Source: Polytrichum commune (lineage: Eukaryota; Streptophyta; Polytrichopsida; Polytrichales; Polytrichaceae). From it: a DNA stretch of 64,000 nucleotides. Positions within the stretch are counted from its first letter, which is position 1. Each line of letters opens with the position of its first letter. Of the stretch, positions 1-11,792 are shown one piece after another. The stretch is taken from assembly GCA_950295325.1 (NCBI GenBank), contig OX485808.1, forward strand, positions 9,736,501-9,800,500. Reading direction: 5' to 3'. Below the pieces are notes generated by a model that was given only the letters and a program-made list of their open reading frames with translations, did no database searches and was not told where the DNA came from. Position numbers and translations under genes: made by a program.

Positions 1-1366
1 CTCTACATCCCAACATTTATGTGATGAGACATTATCAAACATGATTGGAATTTGGATGACAAATCACTTAGTGAGTGAATGGAATTACAACATTGATAGT
101 CCATGATGACCAAATGTTTTTATAAGGAATGACAAATAATGTTAGGGTTACAATTAGTGTTGGTGACAGTACACGGGCATTTTACAATTAGTATTGAGAA
201 AGACAAATAGAATTGGAGAGTGTAGTGTGTTTGACATAAAAAGATTCTCTCCTCCCCCGAGGATCCCTTCATGCCAAAGGGCACTACACTAAATCTTGTA
301 TATAGCGTCACTTACCAATCAAAATTATGCAACGCTATGTCCATTTGTTAAATATCTCATATTCTATCAACAAATGCCAGATTGGTTGTTTGGACATAAT
401 AGAACATGAACTTTACTTGGTAAAATAATTCACGAATACTGTGTAACTCCAAACAGTAAGTGATAGTAAAAAAAACTCTCTCTCTCTCTCTCTCTCTCGG
501 CAGGCTGATAACTCTGAACTTGCAAGGTGTGTGTGCCGGAATCATTGAGTCCCGGAAGAGATGACCGACTTTTAATTTGGGACTTAGATTCGGTTCGTGC
601 TTTTCTTCTTCTCAGTCTGTACTATGTTTGGGATGCGTTACCATGCAACATATGATAATCTAATGGCACCGGGTCTGAGGTAGATGGGTCTTGATGGTTA
701 CTTTTCCCAACTATATATGGTACAAACACGGAAAACATTTAAAATAAGTTGATTCGGCCAGAAAGAGTGGATTGAAATCTGTGCATTCTTTTAGAAAGAC
801 GGAGTCAGTGTGTACCACAGTCCGGGGAGTTTTATACAAAATTCGGTACATTTCCGATCTTTTATAAAGACATTCGGATTTTTTTTCTTTTCTCGGAAGC
901 TACCTAAATCCAACTTTTATTCTCGGTTAAAAACTAATATTTAACTTTACCATTTGGTAGTTTTCCGACTTTCTGAATTTCATTTCAGTATGTTTCCAAA
1001 GATTCGTATTGTATGTCGGATTTGTTTTTTTAAATATTGTAAAACAAATTGGTGTTATGCTTTTAAAGTGGTGAATTTGTGTTGATAGAAAATCCAAGTA
1101 TCCTTGGAAGGATTTGAACCTTGCCAAACCCCCACCAACTTGGGGCCAAGGATTTAGCCTTTGAAAAATATATAAATCCAAAAATGGATCATACATTATT
1201 TAGAGGCTAGTTAGTACAACAATACATGCAACTTTTAAACATTTGCATCCTCAGAATTAGAAAACATAGTTGAACTTACTGAACAAGATGCATCACTTGC
1301 AGAAGACACATAACGTGAAGGATTAGCATATAAAAACCGGTATTTGGTTCCAGTTTTCCACAAAGG
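1..1366. other. intergenic, no gene recognised
   Basis: AT-rich sequence left of the first LTR. It has no ORF that I recognise. It contains a (TC)n microsatellite at about 476-498. The first 120 bases include an 'aaatcacttagtgagtgaa' stretch that resembles a segment near 44437, so a shared dispersed repeat is possible. Confidence 0.5.
476..498. repeat. (TC)n microsatellite
   Basis: An uninterrupted CT dinucleotide run is visible directly in the sequence. Confidence 0.9.
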
Positions 1367-1706
1367 AATTGTGTGAGGCCAAATCCACCACCCTTAAGCG
1401 TCCTAGTTTGGGTGATGTTTTTGAGAATCACATGCATTCTACTAAAACTTGTAGTAGTATGAAATGTAACTTCCGTATCCGGGGACACCCACATTGTGTA
1501 AAGTCATGATGCTTTATTAATGCTAGCCTCTTGAATAGATGTAGCGTGGGCCTCCTCAAGAGTCCAACCCGCGGCCGTAGCTACACATGCCCTTAAGGAC
1601 ATTCCTCTCGCCCCTTTAGTCTTGATTTTCCTTGTCTCAACATTGCGAGAATCCTTCACACTTTCCATCAACTCGTGTACTCAGTTTATTTCCTAGTGTG
1701 GGTACA

Positions 1707-1722
1707 AGCGTTAAAAAACGCT
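1707..1722 (-). other. LTR stem-loop, copy 1
   Basis: AGCGTT and AACGCT arms enclose an AAAA loop. In the element direction an AATAAA-like hexamer follows about 20 nt later. See the covariation finding. Confidence 0.7.
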
Positions 1723-1946
1723 ATTCTCTATTATCACAATCCTCACTTCGTGTTCTACTATCTTGCTAATGACTAATTATCTAAAGTAACATTAAGTAAC
1801 AACCCAATCAACTAACTATCATTTAGTCCAATATGGCACTACGGCTTTCCCCCTTAATTATCTACCCAAGTCACTAAAGGCCTAGCATTAAGCCTTGAAG
1901 CTGCCTTACTAAGTCCCCTTACAAGTGTCGGCCGACTAAACTTATA

Positions 1947-2538
1947 ACCAGCAGCCCAACAGTAGCTGCAACTACTTTCACAAATTAACTAGCATCCCAC
2001 AGTAGCTACGGCTGCTTCCACAAATTAACCAGCAGCCCAACAGTAGCTGCAACTACTTCCACAATTAACCTTGCAGCTGCTCCAACAATCTAACCAACAT
2101 CCCAACAGTAGCTGCAGCTGCTTCCACAAATTAACCAGCAACCCAACAGTAGCTGCAGCTGCTTCCACAAATTAACCAGCAACCCAACAGTAGCTGCAGC
2201 TACTTTCACAAATTAACCAGCATCCCACAATAGCTGCGGCTACTTCCGCAAATTAACCAGCAACCCACAGTAGCTGCGGCTGCCTCCATGCTCCCACAAT
2301 TAACCTTGCAGCTGCTCCAACAATCTAACCAGCATCCCAACAGTAGTTGCAGCTGATTCCACAAATTAACCAGCAGCCCAACAGTAGCTGCAACTGCTCC
2401 CACAGTTAACCTTGCAGCTGCTCCAACAATCTAACCAGCATCCCAACAATAGCTGCAGCTGATTCCACAAATTAACCAGCAGCCCAACAATAGCTGCAGC
2501 TGCTCCCACAATTCAACCAGCAGTCCAAACCGGCAGTT
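1947..2538. repeat. tandem array, about 41-bp unit
   Basis: About 14 diverged units of the type AACCAGCAGCCCAACAGTAG followed by a CTGC(A/G) and TTCCACAAATT part. It lies inside the first LTR, between its two terminal parts. The unit is not shared with the arrays of the other LTR copies. Confidence 0.88.
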
Positions 2539-2714
2539 GCCCAACAGCCTTGCAACCTTAATAATCTGGTTTTCTAGCTCCTCCTAATCAAATCTATCTT
2601 TTAAACTACCCCTAATCCAATCTATCCTCTAAGTTCCCCTACTCAAATCTATTCTCTAATTCCCCCCTAATCAAATTTATTCTCTAACTTCCCCCTAATC
2701 AAATCTATTCTCTA

Positions 2715-2760
2715 ACACACTACACCACACACACACTCTCACACACACTCACACACACAC
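2715..2760. repeat. (AC)n-rich microsatellite
   Basis: Interrupted CA/TCACA repeats, followed by a GA-rich stretch to about 2800. Confidence 0.8.
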
Positions 2761-3268
2761 CTCTAAGAGGGAGAGAGAGGAAGAAGGAAGGAGGGAGGGC
2801 ACCCAAACCACAACCTCCTTAGCCTTCTCCTACTTAGTAGGACCTTATCCTATCCATTAACTCCTTACCCCCTAAACCAACAAGAACATGTTCTAATTCA
2901 AACAATTAAATCAAAGGCACTTCCCCTTGCCTCATCAAGCACTACTCCTCTAATCAAAACACTCCCTAATGTCACTAAGCTTCTAATTCACCACACAAAA
3001 TGGCTTAAAGCCTAAACATAATTCCACACCAAGCCTCACTCTTTTTATACTTTTGATTGTTTTAATAACACTCCAATTGCAATTCTAAGTAGGTCCTAAA
3101 CATAAAACAAATATGAGCATTCATTTTGGGCTCATAAATTGCCATTTCAATAATATTATCAAAGTTTTCATTTGGTCCCTCTAAAGCAATTCTAAGCATA
3201 GCTTCCAAATTTTTACTCCCAAGTATGTTTCTCACTCGTGCTTTTATTAAATTTTGGACACTAAATCC

Positions 3269-3287
3269 TAAACCCTAAACCCTAAAC
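3269..3287. repeat. interstitial telomere-like motif
   Basis: Two to three CCCTAAA units lie between the first two solo LTRs. They match the plant-type telomere repeat read on the C-rich strand. Confidence 0.7.
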
Positions 3288-3652
3288 TTCATCCCACGCT
3301 CTGTACTTCACGGCGCCATTGTGAGGCCAAATCCACCACCCTTTAGCGTCCTAGTCCGGGTGATGGCTTTGAACATCACATGCATCTACTACAATCTTGA
3401 ACCATGCGCAAGGCAATTTTCATGTTCAAAGGAACACATTTTGTTTCACTCCTTGTGCTTTATTAATGTTAGCCTCTTGGCTTGTGGTAGAATGGTCTTT
3501 ATCAAGAGTCCAACCCGCAGCCTTGGCTACACACGCCTTCAAAGACTTTCCTCTTGAAACTCGGGTCCTAGCTGATGATTCTTCACTAGTGTTTGTTACC
3601 TCGTTGAGGCTATGACTTGTCGATTCCATGAGGCACGAAAGTCTTTTATATC

Positions 3653-3669
3653 AGTGTTAAAAAAACACT
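3653..3669 (-). other. LTR stem-loop, copy 2
   Basis: AGTGTT and AACACT arms enclose an A-rich loop, at the equivalent position to the stem-loop of the first LTR but with a changed base pair. Confidence 0.7.
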
Positions 3670-3834
3670 TCTACCACTTTTTATCGCCTCCTTTTCCATG
3701 ATTTCCTCACAATTTCTTATCACGTTCGCATGTTGATGCGGTCACTAACCAACTAACTTAGCCTAACAACCTAGTCTAATTAACTAATCTAACTAACTAC
3801 CCTCTTAACTAGACTAACTACAACCCAGCTTAAG

Positions 3835-4155
3835 GCCGAATAGTATCCCAGCTTGGCCGAACAGTAACCAGCTTGACCGAACAGTAACCAGCCTGGCCGA
3901 ACAATAACCGGCTTAGCAGAACAGTAACCAGTTTAGCAGAGCAACAACCAGCTTGGCCGAACAGTAACCAGTTTAGCCGAACAGTAACCAACTTGGCCGA
4001 ACAGTAACCAACTTAGCAGAACAACAACCAGTTTAGCAAAACAACAACCAGCTTGGCCGAACAGTGTCCCAGTTTGGCCGAACAGTAACTAGCTTAGCAG
4101 AACAGAAGCCAGTTTGGCATAACAGTAACTGGTTTGGCCGAACAGTAACCTAGCT
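3835..4155. repeat. tandem array, 20-bp unit
   Basis: About 16 units of GGCCGAACAGTAACCAGCTT with point variation, inside the second solo LTR. Confidence 0.9.
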
Positions 4156-4961
4156 TAAACTCACAAAGTCAAGTACTAATAATCCAACATAAATCTAAAT
4201 GCTATAAATCTATATATCATGTGTCTAAACACCATAAATCTAAATACTACAACACTAAATGCTAGAAGTTGAACACTATGAGCTAGGCACTCGTTCCTAA
4301 ATGCCTTAAATCAAACACTACATCTAACAATGTAAGGTTAACTTCAAGACTAAATGGCCTTGGCCCTCCACCTTGGAACCTTGCACACCCACGTGCAATC
4401 TTAAGCTCTAAGAGCTCACTCACTTGGGAGGCATTGAGAGAGAGAGCTTAACTAACTAACTTCACTAAAAACTAATAACCCACACACGTGGCTCAAGCTC
4501 TTAAGAGCTTGCTCCCTTGAGAGCGCTTGATGGAGAGAGAGGTAAATGAGAGAAAAAACACCTTAAGTAGCAAAGAGGGAGAGAGGGAGAGAGAGGTGAG
4601 GATAGGGTGAGAGGATTAGCACCTCCAATCACAATCCTTTAACCTTCTCCTCCAAAGTAGGGACTAATCCCCATCCACCAAGCTTCCTCCTTCCTAAACT
4701 AACAAGGTGGATCCAAAAGTGGGCATTTAACCCGCGGAGCTCACCTTGCTTCACCTTACCCCCTACTCACATTATCAAGGCATACTCTTATTGAAATCAA
4801 ACCTTGAAATAATCACACGACACCGCCTAATGCCTAAAGTTAAAATCCACACCACACTTCACTCTTTTTATGTTTTGTGAATAATCATAACACATCAAAG
4901 TCAAACTAAAATTGGTTTCGAATAGTTAATCACCACATGTGGGCACCATTTTGGGCTCACA

Positions 4962-5222
4962 GCCATGCACAAGACAGAGAAGAGAAGCTCTGTACTTCAC
5001 GGCGCCATGCACAAAATTGCAGTGTGATGTCACTGTGAATTCTCATAATCGCTATGAGAGATCCAGGAGATTCAAGAATCGTTGTGAGAGATTTAAAAGA
5101 TCCAAGAAACGAGCATTGGTTCCGCACAAATTTGTTTCCTACTCTTCAAGACTTATCTACAAGATTTCAAGAGATTCACGACCTCCGAAACAAATGTTTC
5201 CGACTGGATCGCAGTGGATCGT
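4962..5222. other. spacer between LTRs
   Basis: Non-LTR sequence that was the host of two LTR insertions. It includes a second copy of the segment ending CACGGCGCCATGCACAA (about 4989-5014). A 108-codon ORF spans it and runs into the next LTR, which argues that the ORF is fortuitous. Confidence 0.4.
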
Positions 5223-5564
5223 TGTGAGCCCAAAATGGTGCCCACATGGGTTGCTAAACCCTTAGAAGTTTATTAGGATTTGATTCTTATTTGATTTTAT
5301 CTATTTAAAATATAAAAAGTGAAGTGTGGTGTGGGGGTATGTTTTAAGCTTAGGCTCGTGTGTGTGTGTTAATTTTGGGGATTAGAGTGATTAGTTGTGG
5401 GTGATTAAAGTAGCTTTAGGAAGGATAGCTTGAGGGGAAGGGACCTAGGGTTTTAGTGTCCTAATTAGGACCTTTGTTTGTTAGCTTAGGGGTTTGGGGA
5501 GGGTTTATGGATAAGCTGGCTTTGGGTTCAAACTAGAGTAGAGAGGCAGAGATTGGGGGGAAGG

Positions 5565-5758
5565 CCGCGGAGGCGAGAGCCAAGCTCTGGTTTAGATTGC
5601 GGCGAATGTGAGAGCCAGGCTCTAATTCAAATTTCGGCGAAGGGAGAACCAAACTCTGGTTCAGCTTGTGGCGAATGTGAGAACCAGGCTCTGATTCAGA
5701 TTTCGGCGAAGGGAGAGCCAAACTCTGGTTCAGCTTGCGACGAATGTGAGAGCCAGGC
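5565..5758. repeat. tandem array, about 34/67-bp unit, left part
   Basis: Alternating half-units of about 34 bp (GAGAGCCAGGCTCTGATTC and GAGAGCCAAACTCTGGTTC types) joined by GGCGAAGG or GGCGAATG. The array resumes at 9718 after an insertion of almost 4 kb. Confidence 0.85.
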
Positions 5759-5983
5759 TGTGAGGCCAAATCCACCACCCTTTAGCGTCCCAGTCCGGGT
5801 GATGACTTTGAGAATCACATTTATCTATTACAACATTGACCCATGTGCAAGGTAATTTTCATGTTCAAATGAACACATATTGTCTCACTCATTGTGTTTT
5901 ATTAATGTTGGCCTCTTGGCTTGTGCTAGAGTTGGCTTTCTCAAGAGTCCAACCTGCGGCTTTAGCCGCACATGCCCTTACGG

Positions 5984-7132
5984 TGTCGGGTAGAGAGGGT
6001 TCCGCCTTGGGAAAGCGCTGGGCTTCTGGCTGCAACTAGATTTTATCGGACCCGTCGAATCTTCTGATCTTCAATCGAATCTTCCGGTCTTCTAGTCTTC
6101 AATTTCTTCTAATCTTCAACCTCTTTCCCGTCGACCTATCCTGTTGCGGCTCTATATGGATAAAGGGTAAGGGTAGTGTGATAAGAAACCACGGGCTTCG
6201 GACGGGTAAAACGGGACGTCAGAACACGAGCTGACGTCCGAAAGATTGGCTCCTAAACTTTCAAACCCACGGTGACCAGCAATCGCGCCTCACCAGTGGG
6301 AACGACAGAAAACAACCTTGTGGGTGATTAATCCCACTTCGTTGTCACAAACAACCTTGTGGGTCATTAATCCCACTTCGTTGTCACACAGGAAACAAAT
6401 TACGATGCAGAAATGAAATGCAACTAGCCTCCAAAACCGGCTTGGAATCACACACACAAGAAAAAGACAACGTGCCACAAGCAACCACACATTCGAGTCT
6501 TGAAGCCTTCAATTCTTTAATTTGTCCGTCTTCTATGGTCGGTCGAAGTCTCAGCTCTTCTTTTAAGAACCAACAGACTTCCCTCCACTCAAACAAACAC
6601 AAATCTTGATTGCTAACTTCCAAAACAACAAGTGAGATCTCTCATGAATCACAAATCCCTCGTATTTTATTTCATATTCTTCTAAAAAACAACTCACACC
6701 GTGAGCTTCGAATCCACTTCTCTCTCTCTACCACTTCTCTCCCACAATAATCACATCACATCTTTCCTTCACCACCTCTCCCTATCCATGCGAGAGACAA
6801 AGTTCTCTCTTATCCTCATCATATGGCTTCTAATCACCCATTGGTCCAAAGTAACTCAAGATAACTAAAAGACAAAAATAAACTATGAGTAAATAAAAAG
6901 GTAATCTATTTCTATCATTTGGTAAAGGTAACTAAGAGTAACTATGAATAAACATAAAGGTAAGCAACTTCTATCCACTTCTATCCTTAGGTAATGATAA
7001 CTAAAATAAACTATGAGTAAAATAAAAAAGTAATCTACTTCTATTCTTTATTATTTTTCTCCAAGACCAAGACTCACAATGCAATATTAAATACGTGCAC
7101 ATCTATATAGTGTACGTATTTACATCACGACA
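5984..7132. mobile_element. TGTCGG...CACGACA insertion, probable solo LTR
   Basis: Aligning the fourth and first TGTGAG LTRs shows an extra 1.15 kb between CATGCCCTTA and GGACATTCC. It starts TGTCGGGTAG and ends CATCACGACA with ACGG on both sides (4 bp, or 5 bp with one mismatch). TG...CA ends and a short duplication fit a solo LTR of a third family. It contains a tandem 'GTGGGT(G/C)ATTAATCCCAC' pair near 6320-6390 and AT-rich imperfect repeats at 6855-7050. Confidence 0.65.
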
Positions 7133-7242
7133 ACGGACATTCCCCTCACTCTTTTGATCTTCACCCCCTTTCTCTTGCCATTGCAAGGGTCCTCCACATT
7201 CTCCATTAATAATGCAAGTGAGTTATTTTGACCGATAGGTGC

Positions 7243-7260
7243 AAGTGTTGAAAAACACTT
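7243..7260 (-). other. LTR stem-loop, copy 3
   Basis: AAGTGTT and AACACTT arms enclose GAAA, at the equivalent position in the minus-oriented LTR at 5759. Confidence 0.7.
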
Positions 7261-7440
7261 TTATCAATGGTTAAACACACTCATACAAACCCACACGTGG
7301 TACCAACTAGCCCAATGAATCTAACTATTTAGCCACCACTAAAATGGCCTAATGTGATTTAGTTTTTAATGTGCTAACACCCACTAATTGAGCTAGCCTT
7401 GCTAACCCCTAGATGATCTAATAATGATTTGTTGCTAAGC

Positions 7441-7995
7441 CTCGCGGCTGCAGTCTAGCCACGGTCTCGGTGCAGTCTAACCCACCAGCAACCCAGCTGC
7501 AGTCTAGCCATGGTCTCGGTGCAGTCTAACCCACCAACAGCCCAGCTGCAGTCTAGCCACGGTCTCGGTACAGTCTAACCCACCAGCAGCCCAGCTGCAG
7601 TCTAGCCACAGTCTCGGTGCAGTCTAACCCACCAGCAGCCCAGCTGCAGTCTAGCCACAGTCTCGGTGCAGTCTAACCCACCAACAGCCCAGCTACAGTC
7701 GAGCCACAGTCTCGGTGCAGTTTAACCCACCAGCAGCCCAGCTGCAGTCTAGCCACGGTCTCGGTGCAGTTTAACCCACCAGCAGCCCAGCTGCAGTCTA
7801 GCCACGGTCTCGGTACAGTCTAACCCACCCGCAGCCCAGCTGCAGTCTAGCCACGGTCTCGATGCAGTCTAACCCACCGGCAGCCCAGCTGCAATCTAGC
7901 CACGGTCTCGGTGCAGTCTAACCCACCGGCAGCCCAGCTGCAGTCTAGCCACGGTCTCGGTGCAGTCTAACCCACCACCAGCCACCTGCAGTCTA
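7441..7995. repeat. tandem array, 49-bp unit
   Basis: About 11 units beginning AGCCCAGCTGCAGTCTAGCC, continuing with GGTCTCGGTGCAGTCTAACC and ending CACCAGC. They are highly similar to each other, which suggests recent expansion. Confidence 0.92.
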
Positions 7996-8741
7996 AGTCC
8001 ATGGAGTTCCAATACCCGAATGGGTAACCCAGCTACTAGTTACACCTTAATACAAACCCTCTCATTCCCTAATCACATGTTTTCTAAGTTTTTCTTCTTC
8101 TTTCCTTTTCCTTGCTCCTAAGTAATGAACTAATTTAACACACTAATTTCACTAACTACTAACTAATCAACACGTGCAATCTTAAACTCTAAGAGCTCCC
8201 TCACTTGGGAGGCATTGAGAGAGAGAGCTTAACTAACTACCTTCACTAAAAACTAATAATCCACCCACGTGGCTTAAGCTCTTAAGAGCTTGCTCCCTTG
8301 AGAGCGCTTGATGGAGAGAGAGGTAAATGAGAGAAAAAACACCTTAAGTAGCAAAGAGGGAGAGAGGGAGAGAGGTGAGGATAGGGTGAGAGGATTAGCA
8401 CCTCCAATCACAATCCCTTAACCTTCTCCTTCAAAGTAGGGACTAATCCCCATCCACCAAGCTTCTTTCTTCCTAAATTAACAAGATGGATCCAAAAGTG
8501 GGCATTTAACCCGCGGAACTCACCTTGCTTCACCTTACCCCCTACTCACATTATCAAGGCATACTCTTATTGAAATCAAACCTTGAAATAATCACACCAC
8601 ACCACCTAATGCCTAAAGTTAAATCCACACCACACTTCACTCTTTTTATGTTTTGTGAATAATCATAACACATCAAAGTCAACTAAAATTGGTTTCGAAT
8701 AGTTAATTACCACATGTGGGCACCATTTTGGGCTCACACAG

Positions 8742-9717
8742 TGTCGCGCACCTCTCCATGAGGAGTGCCCGAAACACCATGGGCACAAGGGGGACCCCGG
8801 AGTGACACCCGGGACTTGTGGCGCCGTTGGTGAGAGGGCCCAAGTGATCCTAGTGTGGGTGAGGGCCCCGGGCGTTGGGAACGCCTCCCACCCACGAAGA
8901 CTAGGAGGCACAAGGGTAAGGCCATGAGCTATGCGTAGCTCATGGCGTGGTGATTCTAGAAAGCTCAAGAACACCTCAATCGGAGGTGTGAGCTAGGAGT
9001 TATGGCCATTTGAGTGGGGCGCTGTCCCGGGACATCGCCCTGGTACAGCAGTGCCTGGGAGTGATTCCCGGGACTGCCAAGGTTCAAACAGGCATAACGT
9101 CCTCAATACTTGTCCGAATGGGGCAAGTGAGGAGTCCATCGGCATCTACGTGAAGCGTAGATGAAGATGGAGTGGTTGGTTGTTATGATCAGACATCATA
9201 CAAGGAAGTTATGATGGTCTGAAGCTGCTAGGGGGTTCTAGGCCCAGCAGCTAAAGGAAAATGTCCACTTGGCCCCAACTCTTGGTAGAGAGACAAGAGG
9301 TTGGTTGACGGTGGGGTAGGGGCCCCGCGTGAAGTCCTAGAGGCTTATATGGGTGAGGTGGTGTGGCCTCACCCACCCGAGGCCGAACGGCACGGCCTCC
9401 ATGGGCTTTGGCCCATTGTGAGGCCATAGTTGCCTAGTATGGTTCGGGTTGTTGTAGTGTTGCTCCGGCAACGCGATGATCAACATAAGATTGGACTTCC
9501 ATGGATGGAAGTCTACATCTAAGGATTGGTTACCGATTAAAGGGGTGAGTCCCGAAATCAAAGTAGGAGGGTTGGTTCCCCTCCTATGAACTAATGGTCC
9601 GGGGTTAGAGGAGCTAACCATTAGCATGGCGGTATGCGAAGGGTTAGCGACTCGTAACCTTTGCTAGAAAGGAAAATTGGCAAGATGGTCAAGGGGGGGC
9701 TAGCAAGGGTTGCGACA
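8742..9717. mobile_element. solo LTR, TGTCGC family, copy A
   Basis: Starts TGTCGCGCACCTCTCC, ends AGGGTTGCGACA, with a perfect 5-bp duplication CACAG (8737-8741 and 9718-9722). The duplication spans the end of the TGTGAG LTR at 5759, so this insertion is younger than that LTR. It is 976 bp and nearly identical to the copies at 12328 and 20585. No internal retrotransposon genes remain. Confidence 0.92.
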
Positions 9718-9870
9718 CACAGGCTCTGATTCAGATTTCGGCGAAGGGAGAGCCAAGCTCTGGTTCAGCTTGTGGCGAATATGAGAGCCAGGCTCTGATT
9801 CAGATTTCGGCGAAGGGAGAGTTAAGCTCGGATTCAGATTTTGGCAGCAGAAGAAGAACCAAGCTCTGGT
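9718..9870. repeat. tandem array, about 34/67-bp unit, right part
   Basis: Continuation of the 5565-5758 array after removal of the nested LTRs. The sequence CAGGCTCTGATTCAG joins directly to the unit broken at 5758. Confidence 0.85.
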
Positions 9871-10140
9871 TGGTCTCTGCCCCAAGCCTAACAGCGTGGA
9901 TTCACGGAGCCACCACCGAGACTGAAGTTGAATTAGGGTAGGGGACTGGTAGTATTAGCAATATATTATATGGGGGCCTAGTTAATTAGGCTAAAGGAAA
10001 AGGGTTAAACTAGGAAATTAGCCTATTAGTGAATTAGGGGGCTACCAAGTGCAAGGTGGTGACATTAGGAAGGGGACTTAGGTGGGGACTTGGTGTGTGG
10101 GGTTGTGATGAAGTGTAGGGAGAGGGTAATAATAGAGAAG

Positions 10141-10157
10141 AGCATTTTTTTAATGCT
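10141..10157 (+). other. LTR stem-loop, copy 4
   Basis: AGCATT and AATGCT arms enclose TTTTT; CAATAAAC follows about 17 nt later. This is the clearest pairing of the stem-loop with a polyadenylation-like signal. Confidence 0.72.
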
Positions 10158-10336
10158 TGTACTCTTATCATGCAATAAACTTGTGTGCCAATATTGATGT
10201 AGAGTGCGGTGGATGTTGATGACGTTGAGGAAATAAAATTCTGTTGTGAGCCCAAAATGGTGCTCACATGTGTTCTTAACTCTTGTAAATCATTACAAGT
10301 GATGTTTTAGTGCTTTATGATTATTCACAAAAAAAT

Positions 10337-10345
10337 ATAAAAAGA
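10337..10345 (+). promoter_or_regulatory. LTR TATA box
   Basis: TATAAAAAG occurs 92 bp after the LTR start. The same box lies 86-92 bp into the plus-oriented LTRs at 5311, 18654 and 19834, which is conserved spacing expected of a retrotransposon promoter. Confidence 0.6.
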
Positions 10346-10974
10346 GTGAAGCTTGAAAGAAGCTATGTTTAAGCATTAGGCTTGTTTGGAGTGGATTGAT
10401 TAAAGTTTAGTAGTGTGAGGAAGCTCCTTAGTTGGTGAGCGTAGTAGGTGGAGAACCAAGGGTAGTTCCTTGAGTTAAATGCTTGAATTATGATCTATGT
10501 TGTTCGTTTGAGGACAAAGGCTTAGAAGATAGGATGAGAGCCTACAAAGTAAGCAAGGGATTACGAAGGTTTATCTTGAGCCTTGAGGGTGCTCACCTCC
10601 TCAACTCACTATATAAACCCTTATTTTTCCCTCGTTTTTTCTCTTTCCTTCGTGCTCATTGGCACCCCACGTGTTATAAGTGTGGGTGTGTGGGAAGCAA
10701 GGTAGGGGCACGTGTGTGTGCATGGTCTTAAGGTGGAGAGCCAAGACTAGTTAAGCCTTGAAATGGGCTTAACTTTTTGTTAGGATTAGCTTTGGATTGG
10801 AGAATTTAGAATTTAATTCATAGTTTTTAATTTGTAGTATTTGGAGTTATATTATCAAGACTTATAGTTACTTGGACGTGCAAAGTTTAAATCTATGATA
10901 TATGTGTGGATTTAATTTATTGTTTGGTATTCACCTGAGGGCCGAATAATAAGACAGAAGGTGTTGGAGAGGCC

Positions 10975-11650
10975 AGCTTTTGGTTTTGTTCTGTTAAGCT
11001 GCAGGGAGGCTGCTGGAATTATTTAATAGGCTAGCGGTTGAAGTTAACCTCTGGTTCAGTCTAGGTTGGGTTATCAGGAAACCTTCTGTATTGGCTAGCT
11101 TGTTAAGTTAGTAGAGTTTAATCTTTTATTTAGTCAGGCTTAAGCTGCAGGGAGGCTGCTGGAATTATTTGATAGGCTAGAGGTTGAAGTTAACCTCTGG
11201 TTCAGTCTAGGCTGGGTTATCAGGAAGCCTTTTGTATTAACTAGTTGTTAAGTCAGTAGAGTTTAATCCTTTGTTTAGTCAGGCTTAAGCTGCCGGGAGG
11301 CTGCTGGAATTATTAATAGGCTAGTGGTTGAAGTTAATCTCTGGTTCAGTCTAGGCCGGGTTATCAGGAAGCCTTCTGTATTGGCTAGCTTGTTAAGTTA
11401 GTAGAGTTAATCTTTGTTTAATCAGGCCTAAACTACCGAAAGGCTGCTGGAATTATTTATCGGGCTAGCGGTTGAAGTTAATATTTGTTTCGGTCTAGGC
11501 TGAATTAGTGGGAAACCTTCTGTATTAACTAGTTGTTAGTCAGTTAAGTTCAATCTTTGATTTAGTCGAATTTAAGCTACTGGAAGTTGCCCGGTTTAGT
11601 TGGACGATTAATCAGCTAAGTTTAATCTTTAGTTAGTCTTGAGAGTTAAG
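10975..11650. repeat. tandem array, about 135-155-bp unit
   Basis: Four to five diverging units beginning (A)AGCTGC(A/C)GGGAGGCTGC (about 10996, 11152, 11287, 11430), each with CTCTGGTTCAGTCTAGG and TTGTTAAGT parts. The units decay toward the right. Confidence 0.82.
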
Positions 11651-11774
11651 TTGCTGGGTTAGTATATCGAGTCGGACTACGTGGTTCAACTAATCAGTTA
11701 ACAATTCCATTAAAGGGTTGAACTTGGAAGGAAGTGGTGAAGGCTTGTGAAGAGGAGGCTAAGATAAGTTGTAC

Positions 11775-11792
11775 AAGTATTTTTCAATACTT
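11775..11792 (+). other. LTR stem-loop, copy 5
   Basis: AAGTATT and AATACTT arms enclose TTTC, a fourth arm variant with both variable pairs changed. Confidence 0.7.

Larger units (their letters stand above)
1372..3136 (-). mobile_element. solo LTR, TGTGAG family, copy 1
   Basis: The element starts TGTGAGGCCAAATCC and ends GGGCTCATA. It is flanked by a perfect 5-bp target duplication AATTG (1367-1371 and 3137-3141), so it is a complete solo LTR of 1765 bp. I assign the minus strand because the plus-oriented copy at 10245 is followed by a primer-binding-like site. It carries a private tandem array (1947-2538) and the conserved stem-loop at 1707-1722. No coding capacity is seen; ORFs inside are repeat translations. 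Confidence 0.88.
3320..4961 (-). mobile_element. solo LTR, TGTGAG family, copy 2
   Basis: Starts TGTGAGGCCAAATCC, ends TTTTGGGCTCACA, and is flanked by the perfect 5-bp duplication GCCAT (3315-3319 and 4962-4966). Length is 1642 bp. It carries a 20-bp tandem array at 3835-4155 and the conserved stem-loop at 3653-3669. It inserted into a short direct repeat: the sequence around 3300-3319 reappears at about 4989-5009. Confidence 0.9.
5759..8738 (-). mobile_element. solo LTR, TGTGAG family, copy 4
   Basis: Starts TGTGAGGCCAAATCC and ends GGGCTCACA. The 5-bp duplication CAGGC lies at 5754-5758 and, after the later TGTCGC insertion, at 9720-9724. Gross length is 2980 bp, of which 1149 bp is an inserted element (5984-7132). 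It contains an 11-copy 49-bp array (7441-7995) and the stem-loop at 7243-7260. Confidence 0.88.
5223..10244 (+). mobile_element. LTR, TGTGAG family, copy 3, interrupted and truncated
   Basis: Starts TGTGAGCCCAAAATGG. It has a TATAAAAAG box 88 bp in (5311), a 34/67-bp tandem array (5565-5758 continuing at 9718-9870) and the stem-loop at 10141-10157 followed by AATAAA. The array is split by the minus-oriented LTR at 5759. The expected GGCCTCACA end is missing: the next LTR begins directly at 10245, so this copy is truncated or was itself the insertion target. Confidence 0.75.

Noticed and set aside
1947..7995. CRISPR-like array
   Set aside because: The repeats are head-to-tail tandem units without unique spacers, inside plant LTRs.
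8734..8974. Two overlapping minus-strand ORFs repeated in all three TGTCGC elements
   Set aside because: They recur only because the solo LTRs are near-identical; they run across the element borders, use two frames and have no domain.
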